Source: Diadema setosum
Lineage: Eukaryota; Echinodermata; Echinoidea; Diadematoida; Diadematidae
Assembly: GCF_964275005.1 (NCBI RefSeq)
Contig: NC_092701.1
Location: 37,091,020 to 37,155,019, forward strand
DNA length: 64,000 nt
Direction: 5' to 3'
Part shown: positions 42,630 to 54,236 of the stretch, piece by piece
Layout of the letters: the number at the start of each line of letters is the position of its first letter
How positions within the stretch are numbered: the stretch's first letter is position 1
The notes under the pieces: generated by a model
Database searches by the model: none
What the model was told of the DNA's origin: nothing
What the model saw: only the letters and a program-made list of their open reading frames with translations
Made by a program: the position numbers and the translations under genes

Positions 42630-43824
42630 GACGGTTATTGTACTGAAACTTAAAGCTTTCAGTAGGTAGAATTGCACTATGAATGCTCAGTAGCATGGAA
42701 AGAACGCCCAAACTGTATATCTCTCTTGCAGACGACACTAGCACAAGCGACTTCCCTATGTGACTGAGAGACACGGAAATAATTGCCTATAATTATAATA
42801 CAGCATTGCACCCACAGTGTGACTTCATGACAAAACCCGACTCCCTCTCCCTCTCTCTCCCTCTCCCCCGCTCTCTCCCTCTATTTCTTTGTCCCAATCT
42901 TTCCTCCTGGTGTCATTGTGTGAACATGTGACCGTCCTAAAATAGGACACAGTCCGTTTTGGTTCAAGCCATGCTCGGGCCATGCTATTCGTTAGAGCAC
43001 TTCTTTCGAGGACTAAAGCCCAGGCACGGTTAATCTTTATAGGAGTGATGATCACTTCCGCATTTGCGAAGAACTAGCTTCCTGTAAAACTCAAACATCA
43101 CTTTCGAGGGCGCCTGATCTCGGGGAGATATATCAAAGTCACAATGAAAATACCCGGATGTGGATAATGGTACATTGCCATATGATTTTATTTCATTGTC
43201 ACTAGAGCGCGTGACAAGGATGATGACAGTTTTAAAGTGCTCAAATTACCTTTATTAGACCGAGTATATAAAATCGCTAAAAGGGAACGTGGCGTTAGTA
43301 TTTTTCAGCATAAGGAAAAAAAAAATGGATTTCGATCGGAGGTATGAGGAGTCGACGATGTCATGGCGTAACGATCGAGTCTACCTTTCACTTGTATATA
43401 CTGACTTCACCGAATGTCCAGTTTGGACATGAATTGGATGACCTTGGATGACAAGGATGACATTATCTTGTACATTAACGTAGTATTCTACATGGTTGCT
43501 ACGATGTTAAGGGAGGGATCATAATGTTGTTGAAGTATTGACCAAGAAAACGTTATGATAATTGACCCTTCAGATAAAAAGAAATAAAATGGTGTGAGAC
43601 GATGACAATGATCGACCTGTGTTAATTGCACATTACGTGAGCGTTGAAAATACAGAAAACTCTTAAAAACACTATGTGCTATCTAGCGAGACAAGACTCT
43701 ATTAAGAACCTTTAATGTTGTCTTGGTTTCAGTCTACTTATTTGATCGTATAGAGAGAAGTTCCCCCTATGGTAATTGTATGGTTAAGTCGTGATTAACT
43801 CGTTCACCGCGGAAGTCTGAAATC

Positions 43825-43866
<42 letters not shown>

Positions 43867-45933
43867 TATATGCACAGAAACCACTTTGATTCTATAGACA
43901 ATACAGACTAAACATGGAAAGGCATGGTTTTCACCTTCAGAAATGAAAAAAAAAATAAGTCAACTGAATAACTGAACTAGAGCTCAGTTCCCTTCACATT
44001 TGTTTGCTCTTCTTTTCACATCATCACTCTCTCTTCAGTAATCTACATTGACCAACTGCTGTCTGTTACCCACCCTTGTGAATTCCCTCTTTTCTATTTT
44101 TTCTAACCTGCACCCAAAACATGCTAAACGAGCATCTTTTAACATAAGCCAAAGATAGAGTGCCAAGAATGAAAAAAAAAATGTTCAAGGTCATGCAGTT
44201 CAATGCAATTTAAAGTCATATCAGATATCATGCAGTATCTCTAGCTGCTGGGATGTATGGCAACAAGTGATGTTAAAGCATAAATTAATCTAATCTGTAC
44301 ATTAGAATACGATCGTCATTACGGTACATGATTTCCTTCCTCGAATTTGCTTCGGCTGTTGTTGGTTTGTTTTTTTTTTTCCTTTCTTTCTTTTTTTTTC
44401 CTTTTTTTTTTTTTTTTGCTGAATGTGTAAGAGCAACTGTTACCACCATGGGTACTATAAGAGATACAGAATGACTTTAATATGGGAAAACAATTATTTA
44501 AATCATTCAAAATGATCACAAATCTATTGCATTATCGACTTCTTTATCGGGACACATTAGCTAGACTAATAGATAAAAAGGGCAAACTACTAGATTCAAT
44601 AACGATTGTTCACTTCCTGGAGTAATTGAATTTTGTGACTTCGACAAATCAGTGTGAGCCTATTAGCGTTCCCTTTTTGTATTTCTTACTGTATAGTCTT
44701 AATAGTACACTGATACAGAATATGTAGTTTGTTACTGTGTTTATTCTTCTCGTGCTCCTATATCAGGATCTGTACAAGCGAATGTTACGTATGGAGACTA
44801 GTCTTTCGGTAATCGAAAGGTACGACTTGAGTACATCAGACGAGTTTCCATTACAAGAGACCATTTATCATTCTTCTTCTTCATTGTATCACACTCATGT
44901 GAACGACATAAAGCATTTGTACAGAGATTTCATATTGCAAAACAAAAGAATGAAACTTCGAAATGACACTAAAGACTTGTATTCTTTTCTCTTCTTTATA
45001 AACGTGATAAATACGAACTAACAACTGCACCTTTTATCATCCGACTCCAATTCAACGATGAAATAATTATTACCGCGTGTGTATTCCTTAAACTTATCAT
45101 CTATCACTTCACACTGCCAAAGCTATGGTAAATCATCAATCAGGATCGAAAGGGTGGTGTCATATACTGAAATAATTATACACATGTTTATTTGAAGAGC
45201 AGGGGAAAAAACATTATCTACCACAATCTGTCAAATACAACGTAAAGCCTACATAGTGAAAAGTAATTTGAATGCATGACATAGAAACATCTCCATCGCA
45301 TCTTAAAATGTGCATCGTACATATAGTTTTCACTTGTAATTTTGTTTTCGTGTAATGAAGATTTTGTTGTTGGGAGGGGGTGGATTTACAAAGGACATTA
45401 TAGGCATGAAGCCACATTCCACAGCGTGGATGTTTTAATCCCATGACCACTGTTGCAGCCATTCACAATACACATGATCTATATAGATTATACTCTTAAT
45501 ACTTTATGAGATAACAATGAAAAAAAAAAGTGAATTGCTGATGTTCAACGACCAGATTATAAAATAATGTTCCCGAAAAATGACGTTTCAGAATGGGATC
45601 GCAGGTTTGTTTGTTTGTTTGTTTATTTCCATCTGAGAAGATGGCTGGATAGCCCATATTCAGCTACGTTAAGCTGGTCTTCCATGGGGTCCAGTTGGAT
45701 GTGAGGTGGGACCACTTCACCGGGTTAAACACCCTGCTCTTTGCGATGAATGAATGAAGCGGGATATTTTACTTGCATGAGTTGTTACTCTCTCAAACAC
45801 AGGTGTATATGTGCTATGTGAAAACCCGCCATGGGCCATTAATTCCTTATGATTTCTACAATGTATCACTCCTTCCGAATGATGCATATCGTCGTTATGA
45901 CGTCACTGCCTTCTTAGCGTACCTCATAGTAGG
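42630..45933. other. Intergenic stretch between DNase II genes A and B
   Basis: It holds CT-rich (about 42,841-42,890) and AT (43,828-43,862) microsatellites and a T/C-rich tract at 44,370-44,416. A TTTG-repeat-led repeat fragment lies at 45,607-45,770 (ATCTGAGAAGATGGCTGGAT and following). From about 45,040 the sequence resembles the DNA below gene C (about 53,350-54,236), marking the lower part of the B/C duplication. No further exon was recognised; the 94-codon plus-strand frame at 44,737-45,021 matches no family I know. Confidence 0.5.
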
Positions 45934-48900
45934 TCAGGAATGGCTGAGAGAAGCGGGACAGCGGGAGAAGTCGGCAATCAGTGTGTTGAAGGCGATCCAG
46001 ACAGCGGGAATATTGAAGCATACGGTCCCACCTCCCCTTTCAGACTGGCTTTTCTGTTTAAACACAAAGACACAAATCACTTGCAAAGCAGGCAACGAAA
46101 CAAGCGACAGGAATGCTGGTATTAACTGATTTTTAATTCATGTTTTATTGTACTGAAGAAGTTCCAATTTAGCCTCTTTTGAGCCAGACATGATTTTAAT
46201 AAAAACCTGTATTGAATTGAATTTAGTAATACAAAACAGAAGCGGAAGAAACTATACTTCTATCTACCGATCCATGTATTATCAATTTATCTCTTTGCAC
46301 AGAACTCTAATCCTTTGTACCATCATTTTTTTTTTTTTGGTCCCCTTTCTTTTTAACTCCCACTGTTACCGCAGATTAACAAAAGCATGGGTTGTAGCAA
46401 AAACTCAGCATTATTTATCATTTTTCGTATACACAGCTCGAATATACATTTCATTTGATTACTTACAGTTCTGTTAATGTCACCGATGCATGTCCACTGC
46501 TTGTCCTCGCTGATTGCCCACTTAGAGCTGTCCTTGGTCGAATTGAAACTCAGCACGCCATTAAAAGTGACGTGGTCGACATTTTCCACCTTGTACACGC
46601 CGGTGCAGAAAGACGGTAGCTTGCTCTTCGTGTTTCTCCACGTCTCAGCATACATATCGTCTCCCAAATCAGGTGCCACCCAGTACGAGTACAGATCTGT
46701 GGTGACCATAAAATGGTTTACTGGTAATTTATCTCATTTTGTTTACTGGTAATTTATCTCATTTGTGATGACAAATCAGGTTATGGTTTTGGTGAGAGTT
46801 TGGGAATTATGCATCGTCGCACCGACGCCATTGACCATGTAACAGCCTTCTATCAGCATCTTCGTTTGATTCGTCTGCATCGACAAACTAATCACCAATG
46901 CCTTTGTTATCATTTCCATTGTTGTAATCAGTTATATTTTATATCTGATCACTTCCTCAAAATCAAAATCACAAAATCACTTTCTTGGTAAAGCTATAGT
47001 AGCGAGGTTTATGAATTATGCACGTCACAATCGCTATTATCACCATCATCACTATCATCATTGACATCATTACACTCCTTCTGTCCATCTACTCTTCCAT
47101 GGTAACAATTTGCAACAAATGTTTATCCTTTGGGCTATCGATTGTTCGTTTGCATAAATCTTAATCTTATTGCGACGCTAGTCATGATAGATCTATACAT
47201 CTGAAAATGTCTTCTTTGAATTGTAATCCACTCATCAATTTCTCATCCATCAAATATCATCATCATTATTAATTTCGTCATTGTCGTCATAGTTCACATT
47301 ATATTACTTTCACTAAAATCATTCTTCACGGTTGCAAACTAGTTTCACCTTCATTGAACTTGACGAATTTAGCGTAACTGATGAAGGCTTCTCCGTTTTT
47401 AGAAGTCAAGACAACCGAGCTGTTCCAAGGTGCGCTTTCGACGTGGCGCCCCTCGGTGACCGAGAGGAGATCGTGAAATTTCACGCGGAAGGCCTGCGGG
47501 ATGTTTGCATCGTACACCCATGGGTTGTTGTATAGAAGCTGGTGAGCTGTAGGCAAAAAACCAAAAAACAAATAACAAAAAACAACAAAAACAACAACAA
47601 AAACCACAAAAATATCGAATGATAGAAAAATGATATTAAGTAATCTGAGGAGTACTGACTAGAAGACAATTTCTCTTTTTTGTATATCAAAAGGTCACTT
47701 TTACTCAAACCAAAATCGATTTGCAGATTTCCGTAACAGCTCGTCTCCTTGCCTTCTTGTCCTTAAGAAATTCAGTTGCTGATCTTACCATGTCGTCTTC
47801 TTCACTTGCAGATATCCAACATCCCGATGCCTTGTCTGCCCTGTGAAGTTACTGTTTCGTTACTACATGGGTATTCACTTTTCTCCTTCTTCTCTTTTTT
47901 CTTATTGCTCACATCAAAACGTCGGTTGAGAATGACAAGGACATTAAGTTCCCACTAAACCCGTAGTGTTCAAGACAACATAACGTCCTTCTAATTCTCA
48001 AGAGTAAAGTGACCATACGAGTTTGCTAGGAGGATGACTTCAATGTATTGGGTATTCAATTTCCCACGGACTGAACGTGCAAATTATAAGGGGAAAAAAG
48101 ATGAGGAGATACAATGGTGGTAACTGTGGCTATGTGGTACAGTGTAGGCCTACATAGTCCTCACAAATAACCAATTAGCAGCACCAGCACAAGTAGTCAA
48201 ATGACTGTACGTAAAGCCTTTCACATTACCAACTTTGACGAATTCTGAAGTCTTCATAGAGATACACAGCATGGACTGGCCGTACGTCTCGGCGTTAGAT
48301 GGCCACACGTAACTTTGATCAGAGTATTCCGGGAATTTCGGGACACTGTGAATCAACCAGAATCCCGATTTCTGATCGAAAGCAACATCACCTGTAAGCA
48401 TATCGTAAGATGAATTACTTGATAATGATATTACGGAAAATACACACCTCATAAGTGACGAAATCATTGCCAAATCTACAAATTAAGTCTAGCAGGGGGT
48501 TGGGGCGTGGTCGCTGTGAAAGCCGTATCTTACCGGATATGATTTGAGGAGGACACCCGAGTGCTTGATAAGGTAATCACGTGATCGGACTTGACCTAAA
48601 CAAACAGAATCACTATTCAAAGTTGTGTTGGATCCTTTCTTTCAAAGTTTCACAACTGTTCATAGGGCATTGTCACGGGCCAACAAGCACGTGAATAAAT
48701 CCTATTTTGACTTTCTCGTAAAGTATCAGTATGTGTGTAATCATTCTAACATTTCAAGCATTTAATGTTTTTAGCCTGTAAGCTATTGATCTCAATGTGA
48801 GAGATTCCAAAATGCTGGTAAATTCAGGCCATGGTATCTAAAGAAAATGTTAAGATGGAATTGGTCCCTACCTTTCGTCTGTCCCCCACGCGAGTAGGTC

Positions 48901-50751
48901 TTTCCATTAGGAAACGCGTCGTTGTACATTACATACACAACATCCTGAGATAAAAAGTATAAATAGAAACATGTAAGATATAACGGAAAGCGGGAATAGA
49001 CAAGTAGATCACTTTTCAGACACTGCTGCCAAGATCATGCACATCAAACGGCACGGTAAAGCTACGTAATATTAAATGTAGTTTTCATGAACCTTAATGT
49101 GTCTCAAGTGACAAAAAGTGACAAAAATATGGTGAAGTCCATTTCGGAATCAAATATCAAGATTGATATGAGTATGGGCCATTACTACGTTTTTAGGAGA
49201 GAGATGGCTCGAGATTGTTTAAAGCACATTAGCACGTATTATTATGTGTTTCAGAAAGTTTCCTCTTCCATATCGGGTCGACAGGAAAAGGAAATGTGTT
49301 TGGTTATTCCTGGCCATGCCCCACCTCTAAATTACATTTGAACGCAACTCAAGATCTAAGATAATGATGGCAGTACAGACATGACATGCCTCAGAGTAAA
49401 CCATAAACAATGTTTTTACCTAGACTTTACATTGATTTCTTATCTTAACTGATTAGAATTGATTGTGTTTTATGTGACCGCTAAGGAATCATTCAATGCT
49501 TATAAAGCAAGCAGCGACAGGACCGACAACACCGAACACCGAAGGACTAAGCAAATAAGAACAAAGTGACCTGCTATAATTTTCGAACCATGGACCTCGT
49601 GACTGAAAATCTGTGGTCTAATCCACTGAGGCACAACAACTCTTCTGCGAAATTGAAACGGAGATCGCCTGTGCATTTCCAAATTCTCGATCATTTTACA
49701 AAACTGGGGCTTTAACCATCACTATAGAACATCGCTTAGGATTTCTTTAAATGTTTTAACTTTTCTAGCTGCATTGCTGTCCGTGTTTAAGATCAAGACA
49801 AACTTATGAGTGCTTATCTACTTGTTTGTTTGTTTCTTTGTTAGTGAACATTTCTGCAAGGTCTGTACTTCAGAATGATTTACTTAAGATTTAATTGCTT
49901 AGTTATTCGTAATTGTCACATACGCTACCGAATACAATATACATTCATTTCTTTACTTTTATTTCATTTCCGACGAAAGTATACAATATGACATTTGCAT
50001 ATGAACAAAGTGTCATTAATTTTGTTGGTTTGAGCTGAATATTTCTTGAATTTGACAAGGGAGAGTCTGTATCTATGAGAGAAAAGTTTTACCTGACTTT
50101 GGTGATTCTTGTAAATTTGCCGCAGAGTGCGGGCCACAGCCTGGTTGGTGTCTTTGAGAGAGACCGTGGACCGCGAGAAAAACTGGCTGTTTACATCCAT
50201 GTACATGTGAGCAACGCCCTCTTTGATGAGCGGGTCACTGCTCTTTGAGTCACGAGGTAGCTTGTAGACAATAAACCTGAAGTTTCAAAGAGGAGTAGTT
50301 TGAGAATATACTGTTCTCTTCATCTCCTACTTCCTCCATGGCCTTCCCAATCTTTCTCTTTCAGCACACCAGAAATCCTTGTAAATTACTATCAACCTGT
50401 ATACCACTGCTAGATATCCAATTCTACGTTTTGGTCAACCTAAAGAGGACGGGCGAAGTCATGTAAACAGCTGTCAAAGCTGTGTGCTTAATATAGGCCT
50501 TCATAGGATAAGCTTAGATAAAACTATGTCACGTGACCTTGTAAACACGACTAATACGGCAAATCTAAGATGAAATACATTGCACTATATGAATGTCACA
50601 CACAAGGGAGATCGTAAAACAATAGTATCTGAACTCACCAGTCTACAGGGTTACCACTGGGATCCTTGCACGTAATCTTGCCGTCACGTCCTGGCAGCCC
50701 GGTTGCCAAGACAACCAACATCACACAAACTGTAGTTTTCCCTGTCATCAT
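45934..50751 (-). CDS. DNASE2: DNase II-like pseudoenzyme, gene B (both catalytic His replaced)
   Basis: Seven exons, 50,639-50,751, 50,093-50,276, 48,872-48,944, 48,230-48,391, 47,349-47,546, 46,467-46,696 and 45,934-46,053, have the same phases as gene A and encode 359 residues with no stop and all GT-AG sites intact. The signal peptide (MMTGKTTVCVMLVVLATG), FIVYKLPRDS, LIHSVPKFP, YNNPWVYDANIPQAF, WNSSV and RGGGTVCF are kept. The two catalytic motifs are not: HTK of the family reads QTK here (Gln 121, codon CAG) and HSK reads SSK (Ser 300, codon AGC). Both lysines remain. From what is known of DNase II, either change should abolish cleavage, so this is probably a pseudoenzyme that may still bind DNA or act otherwise. 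It shares extensive flanking sequence with gene C, and exons 1-2 with intron 1 are about 97% alike. Exons 3 and 6, which carry the lost histidines, are the most diverged. Confidence 0.9.
49570..49640 (-). repeat. tRNA-like SINE head or tRNA pseudogene
   Basis: On the minus strand, GTGCCTCAGTGGATTAGACC looks like an RNA polymerase III A box and CCATGGTTCGAAAATT a B box, about 40 bases apart, as in the 5' part of a tRNA-derived SINE. A full cloverleaf with acceptor stem could not be drawn, so it is not called a tRNA gene. It lies in intron 2 of DNase II gene B. Confidence 0.45.
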
Positions 50752-51354
50752 GTAAATATGGAATTTCTTTTCAGCACATCAAACGTTCCCCAGCATGGAA
50801 TGGGAATGAAGGAATTGGGCTCTTCGGACAAACGTGCTCCCAACCTACTGTATCAAGACAATCTTGCATACGACACGGTCACGGTCAAATCTCTTCGGCG
50901 ACTGGGAACATGACGGAAGTTCATACCAATATTCAAGCACTGCAACTCACGTGATAGGGTATCGAGTTTTAAAAGCATGTATTGTTATCGATAAGTGTTT
51001 TGTGCACTTACTTTTTTTTTACCAAACTTTCTTTTCTCCTTCTCTCACATACGCAGCAAAAGGAAAGATCTCGATCCATAAAGCTTTTTATGTTTTCCAA
51101 TGTCACAGCCACATATTCAACCTGAATGAGGTAAGAATAATGGGATGACATCTCTGTGACTATTATGTTCTGTTTTCAGACGTGTATAGAAGGAGGGTAT
51201 GACAAGGATAGCATCTTGGATGAATTTACGTTCACGAAGTTCAACCGTCATGGTATTGTGTCTGATCCTATGTAACAAACAGTTAGTGGCCCTCGTATTC
51301 TTTTACCTCTTGTATCATTTACAAGATGATTCTTTTGTTTTGCTCATTCGTTGG

Positions 51355-51392
<38 letters not shown>

Positions 51393-51847
51393 CTCCTCCC
51401 CCTGATAATTATTATTTTGTTCTTTCTCACATGCACCCTGATAAAAACGTCTATGGTAAAATTCCAAAGATGAACAATTTGCTTAAAGTCATTTCAATTC
51501 ATTCAAAGTCATTGTATCAGATACCATTCAATGTGTTGTATTCTGTGCTGTAAAACTTGGTAATCTGGGTTTGCGTGAATATTACAAAATTTTCATTGTG
51601 TTAATATTTCTCTTTTCCTTTGCTTCGTTCAAGTGGCTACTACATAATATCCCTTCTAAAAAGTCTCCGTGATTGAATGATGGACTGGATAAACAAGGTT
51701 AGTTTTGTTTATCCCAATGTAATGAATTCATCGGTTAATGGGTTAGGCTTACTCTGTAGGTCTGAAAGTGAAAATTTTATCAGCATTTATCTTATCTTTC
51801 TCTTCTTCTCTCCCCTTTCCATTTCCTTTATTTCTATATTTGTGCAA

Positions 51848-51892
<45 letters not shown>

Positions 51893-51915
51893 GATATGTA
51901 TATATAACATATGTA

Positions 51916-51963
<48 letters not shown>

Positions 51964-52208
51964 CATAATCATGTGCTTTGGAGTGCTTTGGGGGTTATTT
52001 TGGGTTTTGCTGTAAAATTTGATGATCTGGGTCGGCTTGAATAAACAAGATTAGTTTTGTTTATCTCAGTACGATGCTTTCATTGGTAAATGGGTTCTAG
52101 AGTTTTATCAGTTTTCGTCTCAACTTGTTTCTTCTCCTCTCCCTTATGTCCATCTTTCTTTATTTCCATATTTGTGTGTGCAGACTCATCTATACATGTA
52201 CATACATG

Positions 52209-52266
<58 letters not shown>

Positions 52267-53004
52267 TATAATACATGTACATACACAGACATCCACAATA
52301 CAACTAAAGCAACACACGCGTCTACCAAAAAGACTATAAAATATGTTTAATTTCTTCTCTCCATTACGCAATTCTTGCACTATTGTTAATATGTTTGTGA
52401 AAAGATCTCTATACTTGACTGCCCGCCATCGTTTATACTTTATATTCGTCAGATATCTTTTCAGCACGTCCAATCCAATTACGTTCATTTTGCATTATAC
52501 CATACCTTGTAATTTCATCTTATAAGATGACAAAAGACTATATGCGTTAAACACACAGGCATCATTCCATACAATATGTTATACAAAGAGGAATAGATAA
52601 AAGATAAGACATCGATGATCATTATCATTTCATTTGAACGTCATAATGCTTTTCACTTTATTTAAAGATATCTAAACATTATATAAAGAGATCAGATTTT
52701 GTGTAGGCCTACTCACTTTTATTACAATCACTCAAATTTACAAAGGGTTTGTAAATAAATCAGAGATTACACTCTAACCAATGTAGGGAAATTCATTGAA
52801 ACAAAAAGGATTTAACTGTTGCCTGACATTGAACCTTTGAAATACAGCACAGCATTATAATAGCCGCATTCATTGAGACACGAGCGACGTGTTTTATCAA
52901 TTCTCTCTTTGTTTAAGCAAATACATTGTAGATATTGCACCATATAACATACCACACTACAACTATAATATGCCATAACCTTATCGCCGTACACAACTAT
53001 ACTT
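50752..53004. other. Upstream region of DNase II gene B, duplicated above gene C
   Basis: The first ~1 kb above the gene (50,752-51,720) is nearly identical to 60,728-61,690 above gene C, and similarity returns at 52,280-53,000 versus 62,342-63,054. Between these lie CT (51,360-51,389), AT (51,851-51,891; 51,918-51,957) and ATACAT (52,206-52,262) microsatellites that differ between copies. No coding exon is seen. Confidence 0.7.
50948..50953 (-). promoter_or_regulatory. CACGTG E-box upstream of gene B
   Basis: A palindromic CACGTG, in the context ATCACGTGAG on the gene's strand, lies about 200 bp above the start codon. It resembles the CLEAR motif (GTCACGTGAC) bound by TFEB/MITF factors at lysosomal genes. 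It is conserved above gene C. Function is inferred. Confidence 0.3.
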
Positions 53005-53266
53005 AATGATGATAATAATAATGATATCTTATTTACCCAGGGTAGTCTCTTCAGTGTTGCCACTGCTCTACCAGAGGGCCCTGCCATTAGTACATGTATT
53101 ACCCTAGCGTTGTCAGGTACCCATTTATACACCTGGGTCGAGAGGGACATGGTGGGTAAAAACATCTTGTCCAAGGACGTAAGCACTGCATATGGGCGGG
53201 ATTCGAACTCGTGGGTCATCCGATCGGGAATTGGGAGTCTTATCCACTATGTCACAGCGCCCCCCA
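53005..53266 (-). mobile_element. tRNA-derived SINE, copy in B block
   Basis: Read on the minus strand: a tRNA-like head with A box (CATAGTGGATAAGACTCCC) and a clear B box (GAGTTCGAATCCC). A body follows with CTTGGACAAGATG, CCCTCTCGACCCAGG and TATAAATGGGTACCTG, then a tail of ATT/ATC triplets. The body resembles the conserved central domain found in several metazoan tRNA-SINE families, though I cannot assign the family. A second copy lies at the matching place in the C block. Confidence 0.7.
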
Positions 53267-54236
53267 CCAACTTGTATTTTCCTATATACACAATTTATCA
53301 TTTCACAGTGCTGCCACGATGAAATATCCTAATCGCCGCGTTCAACTATGCGCTGGTACAATTTCTCAAGACACCATCTATCACTTCGCATTGCCACAGC
53401 GATAAGAAATATCCCATCACACTGTAATTCCATTTCTCAATTGGATATGAAAGTGGTGTCAAATGCCAACATGATAATTATCATGGGCGCAAATTATGTT
53501 TTTGTAAGATCATGGAAACAAAGCAGCATCTATACAATCCGTGAAATACATCATGACAAAAAACTTGTGTGAATGACATTGAGACATCTCAAATAGCCTC
53601 ACATGTGGAACAATTCGTACTAAAGTGATTTATGATTTCATTATCGTACAATAACGACCTTCGGTAAGATTTATCAAGAATACTATAGGAGGCCCGATCC
53701 CCGGTGTAGCTGTTTTGATTACAGGGCCACAGTCGTAGCTATTCAAAACATGTACAAGGTTAGCACAATTTCTGAAGGATATAGATTCTGTTTTCTTTAT
53801 TGACTTATGAGTTTTTTCTATTTCTCAGTAATTTTGTTTTGTTTGTTTTGTTGTTCTCTCATCTTTTTGTTACGTTATATTGATTACTGTGAATGTATTA
53901 TCTTATACGTTGATTGTACCACATCATTTTTTTATATCATACGGACTTGCTGAAAAGCAGCCTAACAGCTTAGTGCAAGTATTTTGACCCGCGTTTAAAT
54001 AAAACAAACAAACAAACAAACAAACAAATTCACAATTCAACCTCTAGAAACTCTTACTCAACGACCAGATTATAAATTTTTCCGAAGAATAATACATGTA
54101 TCTAATATTGTATTTCAGGTGTAGATTTTATGTGCAAACCTACCATAGGCTATTAATTTCTACAATGTATCACTCCTTCCAAATGATGCAAATCGTCATT
54201 ATGACGTCACTGCCTGTTTAACGTACTTCAGGAAAG
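53267..54236. other. Downstream flank of DNase II gene C
   Basis: Parts align with the flank below gene B (45,040-45,930), for example CTACAATGTATCACTCCTTCC and then ATTATGACGTCACTGCC. A (CAAA)n run at 54,001-54,028 follows an AATAAA and may be the tail of an inserted retroelement fragment that I cannot name. No further exon is seen. Confidence 0.5.

Noticed and set aside
44737-45021. Plus-strand frame of 94 codons between genes A and B
   Set aside because: It has a plausible start but no recognisable domain, no matching exon neighbours and ordinary AT-rich composition.
49570-49640. A functional tRNA gene
   Set aside because: A- and B-box-like words are present, but no acceptor stem pairing or standard anticodon loop could be drawn; SINE or pseudogene is likelier.
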